In this document: one piece after another, positions 18,294 to 26,592 of the stretch
Numbering within the stretch: position 1 is the stretch's first letter
Layout: each line of letters starts with the position of its first letter
Source: Rosenbergiella collisarenosi
GTDB taxonomy: Bacteria; Pseudomonadota; Gammaproteobacteria; Enterobacterales; Enterobacteriaceae
Reading direction: 5' to 3'
Assembly: GCF_018494085.1 (NCBI RefSeq)
Contig: NZ_JABBFP010000004.1
Coordinates: forward strand, 186,001 to 250,000
Length of the DNA: 64,000 nt
Translations under genes and position numbers: made by a program
The notes under the pieces: generated by a model
The model's database searches: none
Seen by the model: the letters and a program-made list of their open reading frames with translations, nothing else
Told to the model about the DNA's origin: nothing

Positions 18294-19189
18294 CGAGCAA
18301 CCTCTTGATTCAGGCCGGCATGTTTCACCGCACCGAAACCAATCTGCCACTTATCGAGGATTTTTTGATAGGTTCCATCAGCAATCAACGAATTTAAGGC
18401 CGCTTGAACCGGCTTCTCTAGCGGCGAAGCTTTCGGGAGTGCCAGGGAGACGATGGTATCTTCAATCGTCAACTCACCGGCCAGTGCCAGCGGCTTAACT
18501 TGGCTAACTTGGTAGCGCAGTCCCTCGTAAGGACCAAAGAACATCGGGACACGACCGCTAATCACCGCTTGTACCCCAGCAGGACGGTCGGGGAAGATTG
18601 GGATGGTGATGGCCGATTTACCGGCAGCCTTGCACTGCTCGCTGGCAGTTTGCAAGCGCGTGACCTGTGAAGTCCCGGCCCCTGCGCCGACCGTTTGCCC
18701 ACATAACTCACTAAACTGATGGAAAGGACCGAGTTCTGCGTCTTTCCGCGCGATAAGTGCCAGCTTAGAAGCATTGTAATAGCCAACGAAGTCCACCTGT
18801 TTTAATCGTTGCTGTGTCGCATCAATATTCGCGGCAGCAACATCATAACGCCCTGACTTTAACCCAGGAATAATGTTATCGAAGCCGCCAGTATCACGCC
18901 AATGTACGGCGAGGCCTAAGCGTTCCGCCACAGCACTGACAATATCGATTTCACGACCCGCCAAGGTCTTGTTATCAGCTTGGTAGAAAGTCGTTGGCGG
19001 CGTATTAGGGTTGGTCCCGGCAACGATAAATCCCTGTTTTTGAATATCCTGCGGTAAGCTCGCATGTAATGTTGTATCGGCAAAAGCGTGTACGCTACTG
19101 ACATAGGGCACATTTTGATCGGCAGCCAGCAGGCTCTTTACCGGTGCGAGGGCCATTATCAGAGAGAGGAGTAAGTGTTTTTTCATCAT
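18290..19189 (-). CDS. amino-acid ABC transporter substrate-binding protein (YxeM-like)
   Basis: A 299-aa family 3 periplasmic binding protein. The signal peptide is MMKKHLLLSLIMALAPVKSLLA, and the mature domain shows QGFIVAGTNPNTPPTTFYQ, LAGREIDIVSAVAERLGL and the hinge segment GRYDVAAANIDATQQRLKQVDF. Its ATG overlaps the stop of the monooxygenase gene (TAATG). In B. subtilis the equivalent protein brings in modified cysteine compounds; specificity here is inferred from neighbours only. Confidence 0.9.
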   Translation of the reverse strand: MMKKHLLLSLIMALAPVKSLLAADQNVPYVSSVHAFADTTLHASLPQDIQKQGFIVAGTNPNTPPTTFYQADNKTLAGREIDIVSAVAERLGLAVHWRDTGGFDNIIPGLKSGRYDVAAANIDATQQRLKQVDFVGYYNASKLALIARKDAELGPFHQFSELCGQTVGAGAGTSQVTRLQTASEQCKAAGKSAITIPIFPDRPAGVQAVISGRVPMFFGPYEGLRYQVSQVKPLALAGELTIEDTIVSLALPKASPLEKPVQAALNSLIADGTYQKILDKWQIGFGAVKHAGLNQEVAR

Positions 19190-20538
19190 TAATCCTTATT
19201 AGTTGCCAGCGGCGAGACCGCACTAAAATTAATATCGGGCGTGGGTAAACCGAGATTCTCACGCAGGGTAGTAAACTGATATTCGGTGCGGAACAGCCCG
19301 CGACGTTGTAATTCAGGGATCACTAATTCGACAAATAATGCTAATTGATTAGGCAACACAGCAGGCATGATATTAAATCCGTCGGCGCCCTCTTGTTCCA
19401 ACCAGTATTGGAAGTCGTCGGCAATCTCTTCGGCCGTACCGATGACGACTCTATGCCCACGTGAGCCTGCCGCGACCGCTGCCAATTGTCGTAGGGTGAG
19501 ATTTTCTCGTTTCGCCAATTCTAGCAGTAGCTTTACTCGACTTTGCCCCGCCTCGGCGACGGCAAGCTCTGGGAGTGGCTCATCAAGCGGGTACTGTGAA
19601 ACATCAACCCCAAAGCGCGTCGAGAGTTGTTCAATGCCGTTATCGATATCGACCCACTCATTCAGCTGGTGCCACGTCGCCATCGCCTCTTCTCGCGTGC
19701 GCCCTACAATCGGCATCACGCCGGGTAGAATAAGGAGATGATCGGGATTGCGCCCCGCCTCTTGAACAAATTGTTTCTGGCTACGGTAGAACGCCTGACC
19801 ATCTTCCAGCGAGGCCGCCGCCGTAAAGACGACTTCAGCCGTTTCAGCCGCTAATTTTTGTCCTGCGGGAGATGACCCGGCTTCGATGATGACCGGACGC
19901 CCTTGAGGCGAGCGCGCGATATTTAGCGGGCCTTGTACTTGGAAAAAGCGCCCTTGGTGATTAGCGGGATGGATCTTAGTTTCATCGGAATAGTGCCCGG
20001 TGGCTTTATTTTTTACTATCGCCCCCGGCTCCCACCCTTCCCACAGCTTAAAACTCACATCGAGGAATTCCCGCGCCATCTCGTAGCGCTCCGCATGGTT
20101 GGGTAAGTCGCTACGGCTAAAGTTTTTCGCCGCATCGGTGGAAAATGAAGTCACCACGTTCCATGCACTACGGCCATGACTGATATGGTCGATGGAAGAG
20201 AGCGCCCGAGCAAGATGGAACGGTTGATCAAATGTCGTCGAGGCAGTTGCCGCGAGGCCAATATGCGTAGTTTGTACCGCTAATGCCGAGAGTAGCGTCA
20301 ACGGCTCAAGGCGTGACATGGTGGAAGGTAGACGGTGTACGCTAGTCGCCAATGCATCACCGACGAAGAACATATCGAACAGCCCTTTCTCTGCCGTTTT
20401 GGCAATCCAGGTGAACCACTCTATGTCGGTGGGTGATCCTTGAGCCTCGTCAGCGCGCCAGCCGCCGACATGATGCCCGAGAGCTTGGACAAAAAGCCCT
20501 AAACGCAGTTGACGAGTAGGCGATTGATTAGTAGCCAT
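19189..20538 (-). CDS. FMN-dependent monooxygenase, NtaA/SnaA/DszA class (YxeK-like)
   Basis: A 449-aa luciferase-like flavin monooxygenase using reduced FMN from a separate reductase. Family blocks are QLRLGLFVQALGHHVGGWR, FTWIAKTAEKGLFDMFFVGDAL, SWNVVTS-type segment SAWNVVTSFSTDAAKNF and NHQGRFFQVQGPLNIARSPQGRPV. B. subtilis YxeK (about 440 aa) cleaves N-acetyl-S-(2-succino)cysteine, and it too lives with an ABC importer and an MmgE/PrpD gene. Substrate assignment is therefore by synteny. Other members act on nitrilotriacetate or sulfur heterocycles. A second, paralogous gene sits at 44999-46336. Confidence 0.88.
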   Translation of the reverse strand: MATNQSPTRQLRLGLFVQALGHHVGGWRADEAQGSPTDIEWFTWIAKTAEKGLFDMFFVGDALATSVHRLPSTMSRLEPLTLLSALAVQTTHIGLAATASTTFDQPFHLARALSSIDHISHGRSAWNVVTSFSTDAAKNFSRSDLPNHAERYEMAREFLDVSFKLWEGWEPGAIVKNKATGHYSDETKIHPANHQGRFFQVQGPLNIARSPQGRPVIIEAGSSPAGQKLAAETAEVVFTAAASLEDGQAFYRSQKQFVQEAGRNPDHLLILPGVMPIVGRTREEAMATWHQLNEWVDIDNGIEQLSTRFGVDVSQYPLDEPLPELAVAEAGQSRVKLLLELAKRENLTLRQLAAVAAGSRGHRVVIGTAEEIADDFQYWLEQEGADGFNIMPAVLPNQLALFVELVIPELQRRGLFRTEYQFTTLRENLGLPTPDINFSAVSPLATNKD

Positions 20539-20554
20539 GATAAATCCTTACTAT

Positions 20555-21877
20555 TTATATGCAGAGTAGCGAAGTGAGCTGTCGCAGCTGTTCACTATTA
20601 TCTAAAGAGGTTGTTGCTGAGAACTGAGCAGCTAAGGAGACAGGCAGTAATGCCAAACTCGTCGCTAATTTTTGCTCAACATCCGTATAGAGAGAGACCG
20701 TTTCTCGACGTGTCACGCAGTGACTAAGTTGTCGACCGTCACTCAGATGCAGCGTCACGCGATGAAAGCGACGGTCTGGGTCGAGTTCATCGGCAGGAGC
20801 AGAGTGATCAGGGCAACGGGTTACTCGCGCCGCCAACGCGGCAATCACCTCATTGACGGGTTTTGCCGTGTAGTGATCGAGGGCTAAGCAGCCATTAAGT
20901 AAGCCATCGGCAATGACATATTCCAAACTAAAGCGTGCCTCGACCCCATCGCGAGGCATTCGGATATTGGGCGCGGTATCTGCGCCGGGTGGGAAACTCA
21001 CCTCGATCCGAGTCACTGCTTGGCAAATATCGCCGATACCTTGTTCGAGGCAGGATTGGCGTAAGACAAAAGCGGCCTCAGCGGCACTGTGCGTACCACC
21101 GCAGGTTGGATAGCGCTTAAACTCCAATCCCGGCTGAATAATCCGCCAAGGTGTCGCCCACTCGTCGAGCAATAGACCCGGCTGTTCGACGTTGAAGCCA
21201 AATACGGTAAGGAAGCTTTCCACCACTGTGTCTACCTGCCCGGGAAAACCCGCCTTGGCCAGTAGCACACTATTCACGGCGCTACGCGCGGCCAAGCCGG
21301 CATGCAGTGGCTTCACTGCCGAGCCAAACTGTGCGCGTAACCCTGAAGATTGGGTGGCCGCCATACCGAGCGCTATCTGGGTCTGTGTTTGTTCCAGTCG
21401 AAGCCAGCGACAACAGGCAGCCGCCGCTGCCAACGGACCGAGCGTAGCCGTGCTATGTAGCCCCATACTGTAATGGCGTGTTCCCATCGCGCGTCCCAAC
21501 CGCCCGGCGATCTCCACTCCGATGATGTAAGCATCCAGAAAGTCAGTAGGCGTGTAACGATCGAAGTGTTGGCATAGCGCGAACAGGCTAGAGAGGATAA
21601 CCGTAGAGGGATGCCCGCGAAACGCGGCGTGATAATCGTCGTAATCCAACGCATGACTGAGATAACCCAGCACCACCGCCCTGTTTTCTGCTGAAGACGC
21701 TGCGTCAAAGGTCGCGAGTACGGCCGATCGTCCCTCATCTGGTACTACCGCAAACAGCACGGGCAGGGTACTCGCAAGATAATCTTTGATCCCTCGGCGG
21801 GCTGCCGCTCGCTCTTGCTCTGTCGGCGTGTCAGTAAGAAGTCTTTGCGCTAATTCGGCGGTCAGCGAGGTATCCAA
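20555..21877 (-). CDS. MmgE/PrpD-family protein (YxeQ-like)
   Basis: A 440-aa protein of the MmgE/PrpD fold (2-methylcitrate dehydratase superfamily). Supporting segments are GYLSHALDYDDYHAAFRGHPSTVILSSLFAL, GRAMGTRHYSMGLHSTATLGPLAAAAACCRWL and LEFKRYPTCGGTHSAAEAAF. Its place as first gene of an operon with a YxeK-type monooxygenase points to the YxeQ role in 2-succinocysteine metabolism, possibly handling the dicarboxylate product. That assignment is inference. A LysR-type box lies 77-91 bases upstream. Confidence 0.85.
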   Translation of the reverse strand: MDTSLTAELAQRLLTDTPTEQERAAARRGIKDYLASTLPVLFAVVPDEGRSAVLATFDAASSAENRAVVLGYLSHALDYDDYHAAFRGHPSTVILSSLFALCQHFDRYTPTDFLDAYIIGVEIAGRLGRAMGTRHYSMGLHSTATLGPLAAAAACCRWLRLEQTQTQIALGMAATQSSGLRAQFGSAVKPLHAGLAARSAVNSVLLAKAGFPGQVDTVVESFLTVFGFNVEQPGLLLDEWATPWRIIQPGLEFKRYPTCGGTHSAAEAAFVLRQSCLEQGIGDICQAVTRIEVSFPPGADTAPNIRMPRDGVEARFSLEYVIADGLLNGCLALDHYTAKPVNEVIAALAARVTRCPDHSAPADELDPDRRFHRVTLHLSDGRQLSHCVTRRETVSLYTDVEQKLATSLALLPVSLAAQFSATTSLDNSEQLRQLTSLLCI

Positions 21878-22454
21878 AATCGGGCCTTAGTGAATAAAGT
21901 AGTAAGAAAATTTATTGATCGGCTATTCTCGGGCTTTTCACCCCGACCAGCTAATAACAGAGCGTTATAACTCATAAGTAAATAAGATAAGAGTTTTGAA
22001 TAGTGATTATTTTTTATTTATTATCAGATAATTAGATAGAAGATGAGGAGGTAAGAACAGTTTTAACGGCAAATGCTTATCTAGCCCAATATCCCGTTGG
22101 CGCAAATAATCGGCAGTGTAGGGTGGTGTTAAAGCATCAGATGTCACGCACGATCTTGGGTGAGTGTAAATCTGGCTATTTTTTATCCGGATTATGGCTG
22201 AGTATAAAGGAGAAGATCTCAGCATCACTCCTTATCATTCACTCATAAAATCCATCATGAAAAAGCAATATATAGACTTGCCGATTGATAAACCATCAAG
22301 GGATAGCTTCGGAAATAATTCCTACAGATTGTCATCATTAAGCCGCCTTTATCCCTTTCATACCGCAATCTATAAAGAGATAAAGTCTAATAGGGGCTAT
22401 GTCAGTGGTAATTAGTGAAGGGTAGCAATCCCTGTTGGCAATATTTGTGCCCAT
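21878..22454. other. AT-rich intergenic stretch at the left edge of the accessory region
   Basis: 577 bases without a convincing gene. The first ~120 bases hold the putative promoter and LysR box of the leftward operon. Two overlapping frames of about 73 codons on opposite strands lack good ribosome sites and recognisable motifs, so neither is called. Base composition drops here, marking the start of acquired DNA. Confidence 0.5.
21954..21968 (-). promoter_or_regulatory. LysR-type T-N11-A dyad upstream of the monooxygenase operon
   Basis: ATAAC-AGAGC-GTTAT is a perfect 5-bp inverted repeat with a 5-base centre and fits the T-N11-A box of LysR-family regulators. It lies 77-91 bases ahead of the first gene of the operon, where an activator of the CysB/Cbl kind would be expected. 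No binding evidence exists. Confidence 0.4.
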
Positions 22455-23045
22455 TTACTGATTCGTACCGCTTTTCTGCAGTAATGCATTGACCCATATT
22501 TCGTTTCTATCTTTACGCTTATCTTCAGTTTTCCAATATCTTTGCATTCTGACGTTTAGAAAATCTTGACACAAAAGCCGTAACTTTTCTTCATTCATAT
22601 CATTGAAATATCGACCATTAATTTCTCGCTCGCTGTCTCCATATTTGAAAGACAGGTAAATAATACCGTAATACTTAAGTGCATCGATAAACTTATCAAG
22701 CGTCTGTTTCAGCTCTTGATGGGGGACATGCAATAGGGATGCACAACACCAGATACCATCATACTGCTCTTGCACGTTCACCGCATCGAAAGTACTCACT
22801 TTAACGGGCAGTCCTGTTAACTGGCGAGCGCGATTCACCATTTCAGAAGATGCATCAAACGCATCAACTTGATAGCCGTGAGCGGCAAAAAATTGGGTAT
22901 CTCGCCCAGATCCACAACCTGCATCGAGAATACGACCCTGTTTGGGTATTAAAGCTAAAAATGGGGTATACAAAGCTGACATATCCACCGCAATAGTGGA
23001 GTGATAAAATTCATCAGCATGATTTTGATAATATTCAATGGTCAT
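22455..23045 (-). CDS. class I SAM-dependent methyltransferase, TehB-like
   Basis: A 196-aa methyltransferase; the SAM-binding motif I is ILDAGCGSGRDTQFFA (near residue 40), with motif II YQVDAFDASSEMV and post-motif YDGIWCCASLLHVP. I start it at 23045 (MTIEYYQNHADEF) rather than the longer frame, because the ATG overlaps the stop of the HNH gene as TAATG and relatives begin there. It lacks the NPPY/DPPY motif of DNA adenine methylases, so a small-molecule or protein target is more likely. It is translationally coupled to the HNH nuclease. Confidence 0.88.
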   Translation of the reverse strand: MTIEYYQNHADEFYHSTIAVDMSALYTPFLALIPKQGRILDAGCGSGRDTQFFAAHGYQVDAFDASSEMVNRARQLTGLPVKVSTFDAVNVQEQYDGIWCCASLLHVPHQELKQTLDKFIDALKYYGIIYLSFKYGDSEREINGRYFNDMNEEKLRLLCQDFLNVRMQRYWKTEDKRKDRNEIWVNALLQKSGTNQ

Positions 23046-24064
23046 TAGAAAGTATCCTCTGCAGCGGCTTGCGGCGCCCAAGTAGTGAAGGACATATTGG
23101 TTAGCACAGTATTCCAGGCTGTGGAAAGAAAATCTTTACGCGCGACTTCTGTTTTACCTGTTTGCCGAATCAGTGTTTCACGTAACGGTAAATGACTATT
23201 AATAAAATATTCATTACGTTGATGTAATCGTTCTAATAATTTGATACCGGGTAATTTTTCAAATTTTCCTCCCACTCCGCGATTACATTGTTGGCAAGCC
23301 AAAACCAGGTTCCAGATACCATCAATATTAGGGACTAAGGAGCGGGCTATCCATGGAATAAAATGGTCTACATCTGCTAGCCCATCTTTTGTACACGACA
23401 CAATATGAATCGGTGCATAGCAGTAAAAACACTTACCCTTTTGATAGCCATTTAAGCTGGCTCTACAACTTGTAATCGCTTTACGGCGTGTCTTAGCAGC
23501 CGTATATAGTCCCTTTGTTTCAGGATCATAGTGCACATCCAGTAAGGTTTGTGAGATGTTCAGTTCCCATGCGCTTTCCACTAGTCGCCAACGGGCTTCA
23601 GTTTCTTTTCCTATATTTTTATATTGTGGGCTTTCAGTCAGATGAAAAAAATTATCGGTCAGCCTGATACTTTTTTCGGTCTTTCTTTCATCAAGATAAA
23701 AACGACAATCAATCTCTGCACGATTCACATTATGAAATTTATCTATGACATTAGCGAATCCATATCTTAGCGTAGTATTGATTAAGGCCTCCTGAGTAAT
23801 TTCTCCTTGGTTAAATTGCAGACAAGCATCAAGAAAGGTACTTGACCGAGAGGTAATCTGCTTAGGGGCACCTTGTAAATGCCGACAGATGTGTTGACTG
23901 TAAGGAAGGGCTAAGTCTTCTAAGCGAATAAGCTCATTACCAGATGAATTGATGTCGTAAAGCGCATTCGCTAAGGCAAATTTATAGGAGGCGACGTTTT
24001 TACCAAATAGAATAATGCCACGCCAATAATTTTCCCGTGTCGGTTCTTGTTGATAGAAACGCAT
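23045..24064 (-). CDS. HNH endonuclease-domain protein
   Basis: A 339-aa protein with a C-terminal HNH nuclease: zinc-binding CFYCYAPI, then DGLADVDHFIPW (the metal/catalytic DH), NLVLACQQCNRGVGGKF closing the beta-beta-alpha-metal fold. The ~200-residue N-terminal part (GFANVIDKFHNVNRAEIDCRFY and so on) is all mixed alpha/beta and not recognised by me; it may sense or bind the target. It is the first gene of a two-gene unit with the methyltransferase. Composition is AT-richer than the core genes, in keeping with an acquired defence-type cassette. Function is inference. Confidence 0.8.
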   Translation of the reverse strand: MRFYQQEPTRENYWRGIILFGKNVASYKFALANALYDINSSGNELIRLEDLALPYSQHICRHLQGAPKQITSRSSTFLDACLQFNQGEITQEALINTTLRYGFANVIDKFHNVNRAEIDCRFYLDERKTEKSIRLTDNFFHLTESPQYKNIGKETEARWRLVESAWELNISQTLLDVHYDPETKGLYTAAKTRRKAITSCRASLNGYQKGKCFYCYAPIHIVSCTKDGLADVDHFIPWIARSLVPNIDGIWNLVLACQQCNRGVGGKFEKLPGIKLLERLHQRNEYFINSHLPLRETLIRQTGKTEVARKDFLSTAWNTVLTNMSFTTWAPQAAAEDTF

Positions 24065-24303
24065 GCTAATCCTTAGGCTACTGAGATGCAGGATGCATTT
24101 ATATAACGAATCCTTAACGGATAAAAATATTGAATGTTAGTAATTTTTAATATTTTAGTTGTCTAGCCCCCTAATTCTAGGGCTAGATCAGTGAAGGATA
24201 GGCATTGTAGTGAGAAGGAATATTATTATTTTTTTAATTAGTTATGAATGGAGGTCGTTCTCTAATGTTAGAGATAGTCGTCATTTTTTATGAATCAAGT
24301 CGA

Positions 24304-24665
24304 AGATTGATTCAACCCACGCAATGCGGACACAGTTCTAAGCTGGGAGCTAATTTTCAAACTATTCCGGACTAAGACCGCCACAGGCACTGTGACAACG
24401 CCTTTGATATGAGCAAATACCATTTCCTGTATAGTTTCTCGACTGGTAAAGCATTCACCGTGGATGCATTCGACTTTTAGCGAGTGGAAGTAACTTTCTA
24501 CGCAAGCATTGTCGTAACAGCTGCCCCTCGCACTCATGCTATCTCGTGGGAGATGTCGTTTAAACAGACCTAATAATCTACCGAACAATACTGCCCACCA
24601 CGAACAGTGTGAACAATGATATTTTCCAGACGTTCTAAACGCCGTAGCGCCATCTTTAACGCACC
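24304..24665 (-). pseudogene. IS3-family transposase (OrfB) 3' remnant
   Basis: The reverse strand carries pieces of the IS3-group DDE transposase C-terminus: [17 protein letters not shown] in one frame, then [29 protein letters not shown] in another, and a further shift after FAHIKG. The conserved catalytic region around the last Glu (ESYFHSLK) is present. The end near 24304 resembles the right tip of such elements (TGTCCGCATT on the reverse strand). The 5' half and left end are missing, so the element is dead. It separates the HNH unit from the DUF1311 relic. Confidence 0.8.
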
Positions 24666-24720
24666 GCAGGCCAGTTTCACGATAACTAACCGGACTAAAC
24701 TTCCGCGAGGCTCACATACT

Positions 24721-25091
24721 ATGAATAATTACGATTCTATCCAAAGCTAAAACAACGCTACCCAGGTACCTGTAAGGCTATCAGTCATACCGATGGTTAT
24801 TTAGGCTATCTTTCTTGTACTGAAAAGGTCTATCAACATTCTGAGCACCTCCTAAGCGTCAGCTTAATTGACTATCGCAATAAAATAGAAGCGCTCGGTG
24901 ATAGAGAAACGGTAAAATTTTTTAACCAAAATCAGCAAGATTGGCTAAATTATAGAGATTCTACCTGTCGTTACTTATCGTCGTCGGCAATTAAGGGCAG
25001 CGATGCCTATACCCATCTATATCAACTTTGTATTCTGACCGAGAATTATAATCGAATAGATTTTCTTAATCGCCCCATTCCGATATCTTAG
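24721..25091 (+). pseudogene. DUF1311/LprI-like protein remnant
   Basis: An open frame from about 24727 to the TAG at 25089 lacks an in-frame start; ATG at 24721 is in a different frame and stops after eight codons. The protein reads YPGTCKAISHTDGYLGYLSCTEKV..., then NQNQQDWLNYRDSTCRYL and LYQLCILTENYNRIDFL. The pattern of spaced cysteines with Q..W..YRD..C and C..T...R is that of DUF1311, periplasmic proteins including the lysozyme inhibitor LprI. The signal peptide is absent, so it looks like a decayed or beheaded copy. Confidence 0.6.
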
Positions 25092-25186
25092 TCTCGCTAA
25101 GATACGAATTTTACTATCGGTAGAGCTATCTTAATTAAAACTTAGAAAAATAACTATTCGTTCGTTTTAGATACAACGCTATCTAC

Positions 25187-25507
25187 TTAATATAACCAAT
25201 ATCCGGCTTCTGCCGAGGCAATTAGCATATCTATAGTCAAAGCTTGTGGAACGTGGTGGTCGGTTTTAAGGTAATCAGGAAGGATTACATTCGGCAAAAA
25301 ACGAATACCCTCATTAGGAAAGTATTTACGCAAGTTGAATCCGACAGGATCGATACCAAGTGTATTGAAATACTCTTCGAAAAAATCCACGGCATCCTCG
25401 GGTAAAACAGGTGTATTACCGGTGCTTAAAGACTTACCCTCCGCCATATCCCAAAAATATTTTTTAACCAGCTCTTTTACTAACAGCGCCTGGCTGCTCA
25501 TTCTCAA
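25187..25507 (-). CDS. DUF1493-family protein
   Basis: A 106-aa acidic protein: VKELVKKYFWDMAEGKSLSTGNTPVLPEDAVDFFEEYFNTLGIDPVGFNLRKYFPNEG. The spacing of VLPEDAVDFFEEYF and the following F.L..YFP matches DUF1493, a family of short enterobacterial proteins of unknown function. It ends DMLIASAEAGYWLY, as other members do. Its ATG overlaps the stop of the upstream membrane-protein gene by 4 bases, so the two are made together. Confidence 0.72.
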   Translation of the reverse strand: MRMSSQALLVKELVKKYFWDMAEGKSLSTGNTPVLPEDAVDFFEEYFNTLGIDPVGFNLRKYFPNEGIRFLPNVILPDYLKTDHHVPQALTIDMLIASAEAGYWLY

Positions 25508-25950
25508 GCCCCTATACCTGTAATGAGTTTATATCGATATTGGACATTTTTTGTAATTACGCTGATATCCCATGCTGTTAATATTGCCCCTAACCACGGT
25601 ACCCAACGTCCAATATAAGCTCCAACACTGGTGGTATAAGCCCACCGTCCCTCTAAGAGTTGTTGCCATGTAATCGTGCGTTGTCTTGTTTTAAACCGGT
25701 GCCGAATTAATGAACTACTGGCCAACGACAAAGGACTGGTCCCTTTGGTGAGTGCTCCCCCCATTTTACCGTCCACCGGAATGACGGGAAAACTCGTTAG
25801 CCATGATGCAACGGCCAATAAATCGATAATATCTCTAAACTGATTTTTAAATTCATCAATAATTAGCCAATAAAGTAACTCGTCTTTTTCAACACTCATT
25901 CCATCAAAGAAAAATTTTCCATTGAGTTGTTCGACGGTATCCATAATCAC
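25504..25950 (-). CDS. hypothetical protein with C-terminal membrane segment, partner of DUF1493
   Basis: A 148-aa protein, possibly starting two codons in (MDTVEQLNGK). The N-terminal half is soluble (KDELLYWLIIDEFKNQFRDIIDLLAVASWLTSFPVIPV). The C-terminal half has a hydrophobic stretch, GAYIGRWVPWLGAILTAWDISVI, and ends VQYRYKLITGIGA. I associate it with STM2237-like proteins that sit beside DUF1493 genes in enterobacteria, from memory only. No enzymatic motif is visible. The coupled ATGA junction makes a functional pair likely. Confidence 0.6.
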   Translation of the reverse strand: MIMDTVEQLNGKFFFDGMSVEKDELLYWLIIDEFKNQFRDIIDLLAVASWLTSFPVIPVDGKMGGALTKGTSPLSLASSSLIRHRFKTRQRTITWQQLLEGRWAYTTSVGAYIGRWVPWLGAILTAWDISVITKNVQYRYKLITGIGA

Positions 25951-26223
25951 ACCTCCCTGTGTTGATTGTCTGTTTCCATATTATCTATACTGATTTGAGT
26001 TATCTATGACACTTACTGACTAATCGAATAAATAAGATAATCGCCCGAACCACTTAGCATAAAACAATGTCAACGATCTAGTTGCGCGATATCAGCCAGC
26101 ATCCGATTGCGACGAACAGCCCTTCCCTAGGCCTACCTGGATGATAAACTTTACTCACTGAGCACGATCACGCTGGCCGTTAGCGCGCTAACTGCTCACC
26201 ATCCTTTTTATACATCCGGTAGC

Positions 26224-26577
26224 ATGGCGGAAACCAATGCGGAGCTTTACGACTACCGGCTACGCCAGATTACCGCCGGGGTTAAGCAACTTTCCGACGA
26301 GCCTGACGCCGAGGAAATCGACGGTGAGAATGTGCGAATTTTTCACTATCTTAGCGCCGTGACGGCGATGGCGACAGCCACGCTGTATGAGCGTTATCGC
26401 GGCGTAGAAGCTACCGGCAAGGTGCAGCGTATGACTCGGGTACATCAGTACGGGTTCAAAGACCGGCCAAACCGCAACAGCCGGGATGTGCAGTACGAGG
26501 CGCGCCTGTTGCTTGGTTTCACCCGCGATGATGAGCAGATGATTAAAGATTTCATTATCAGACGTCTCGGAAAATAA
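26224..26577 (+). pseudogene. P2-like phage head-completion gpL / tail-completion gpS deletion fusion
   Basis: A 117-codon open frame joining two phage P2 proteins. Residues 1 to about 62 (MAETNAELYDYRLRQITAGV..., IDGENVRIFHYLSAV, ATLYERYRGVEAT) match the C-terminal half of gpL. Residues from about 65 on (KVQRMTRVHQYGFKDRPNRN..., LLLGFTRDDEQMI) match the C-terminus of gpS. Genes X, Y, K, lysis genes and R that lie between them in P2 are gone, so one deletion joined L to S in frame. The gpL start is also missing. It is unlikely to be functional, though the frame remains open. Confidence 0.78.
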
Positions 26578-26592
26578 TTTTAATGAACACGA

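Noticed and set aside
22007-22415. Two overlapping ~73-codon frames on opposite strands
   Set aside because: Weak starts, AT-rich composition and no recognisable motifs; treated as non-coding.
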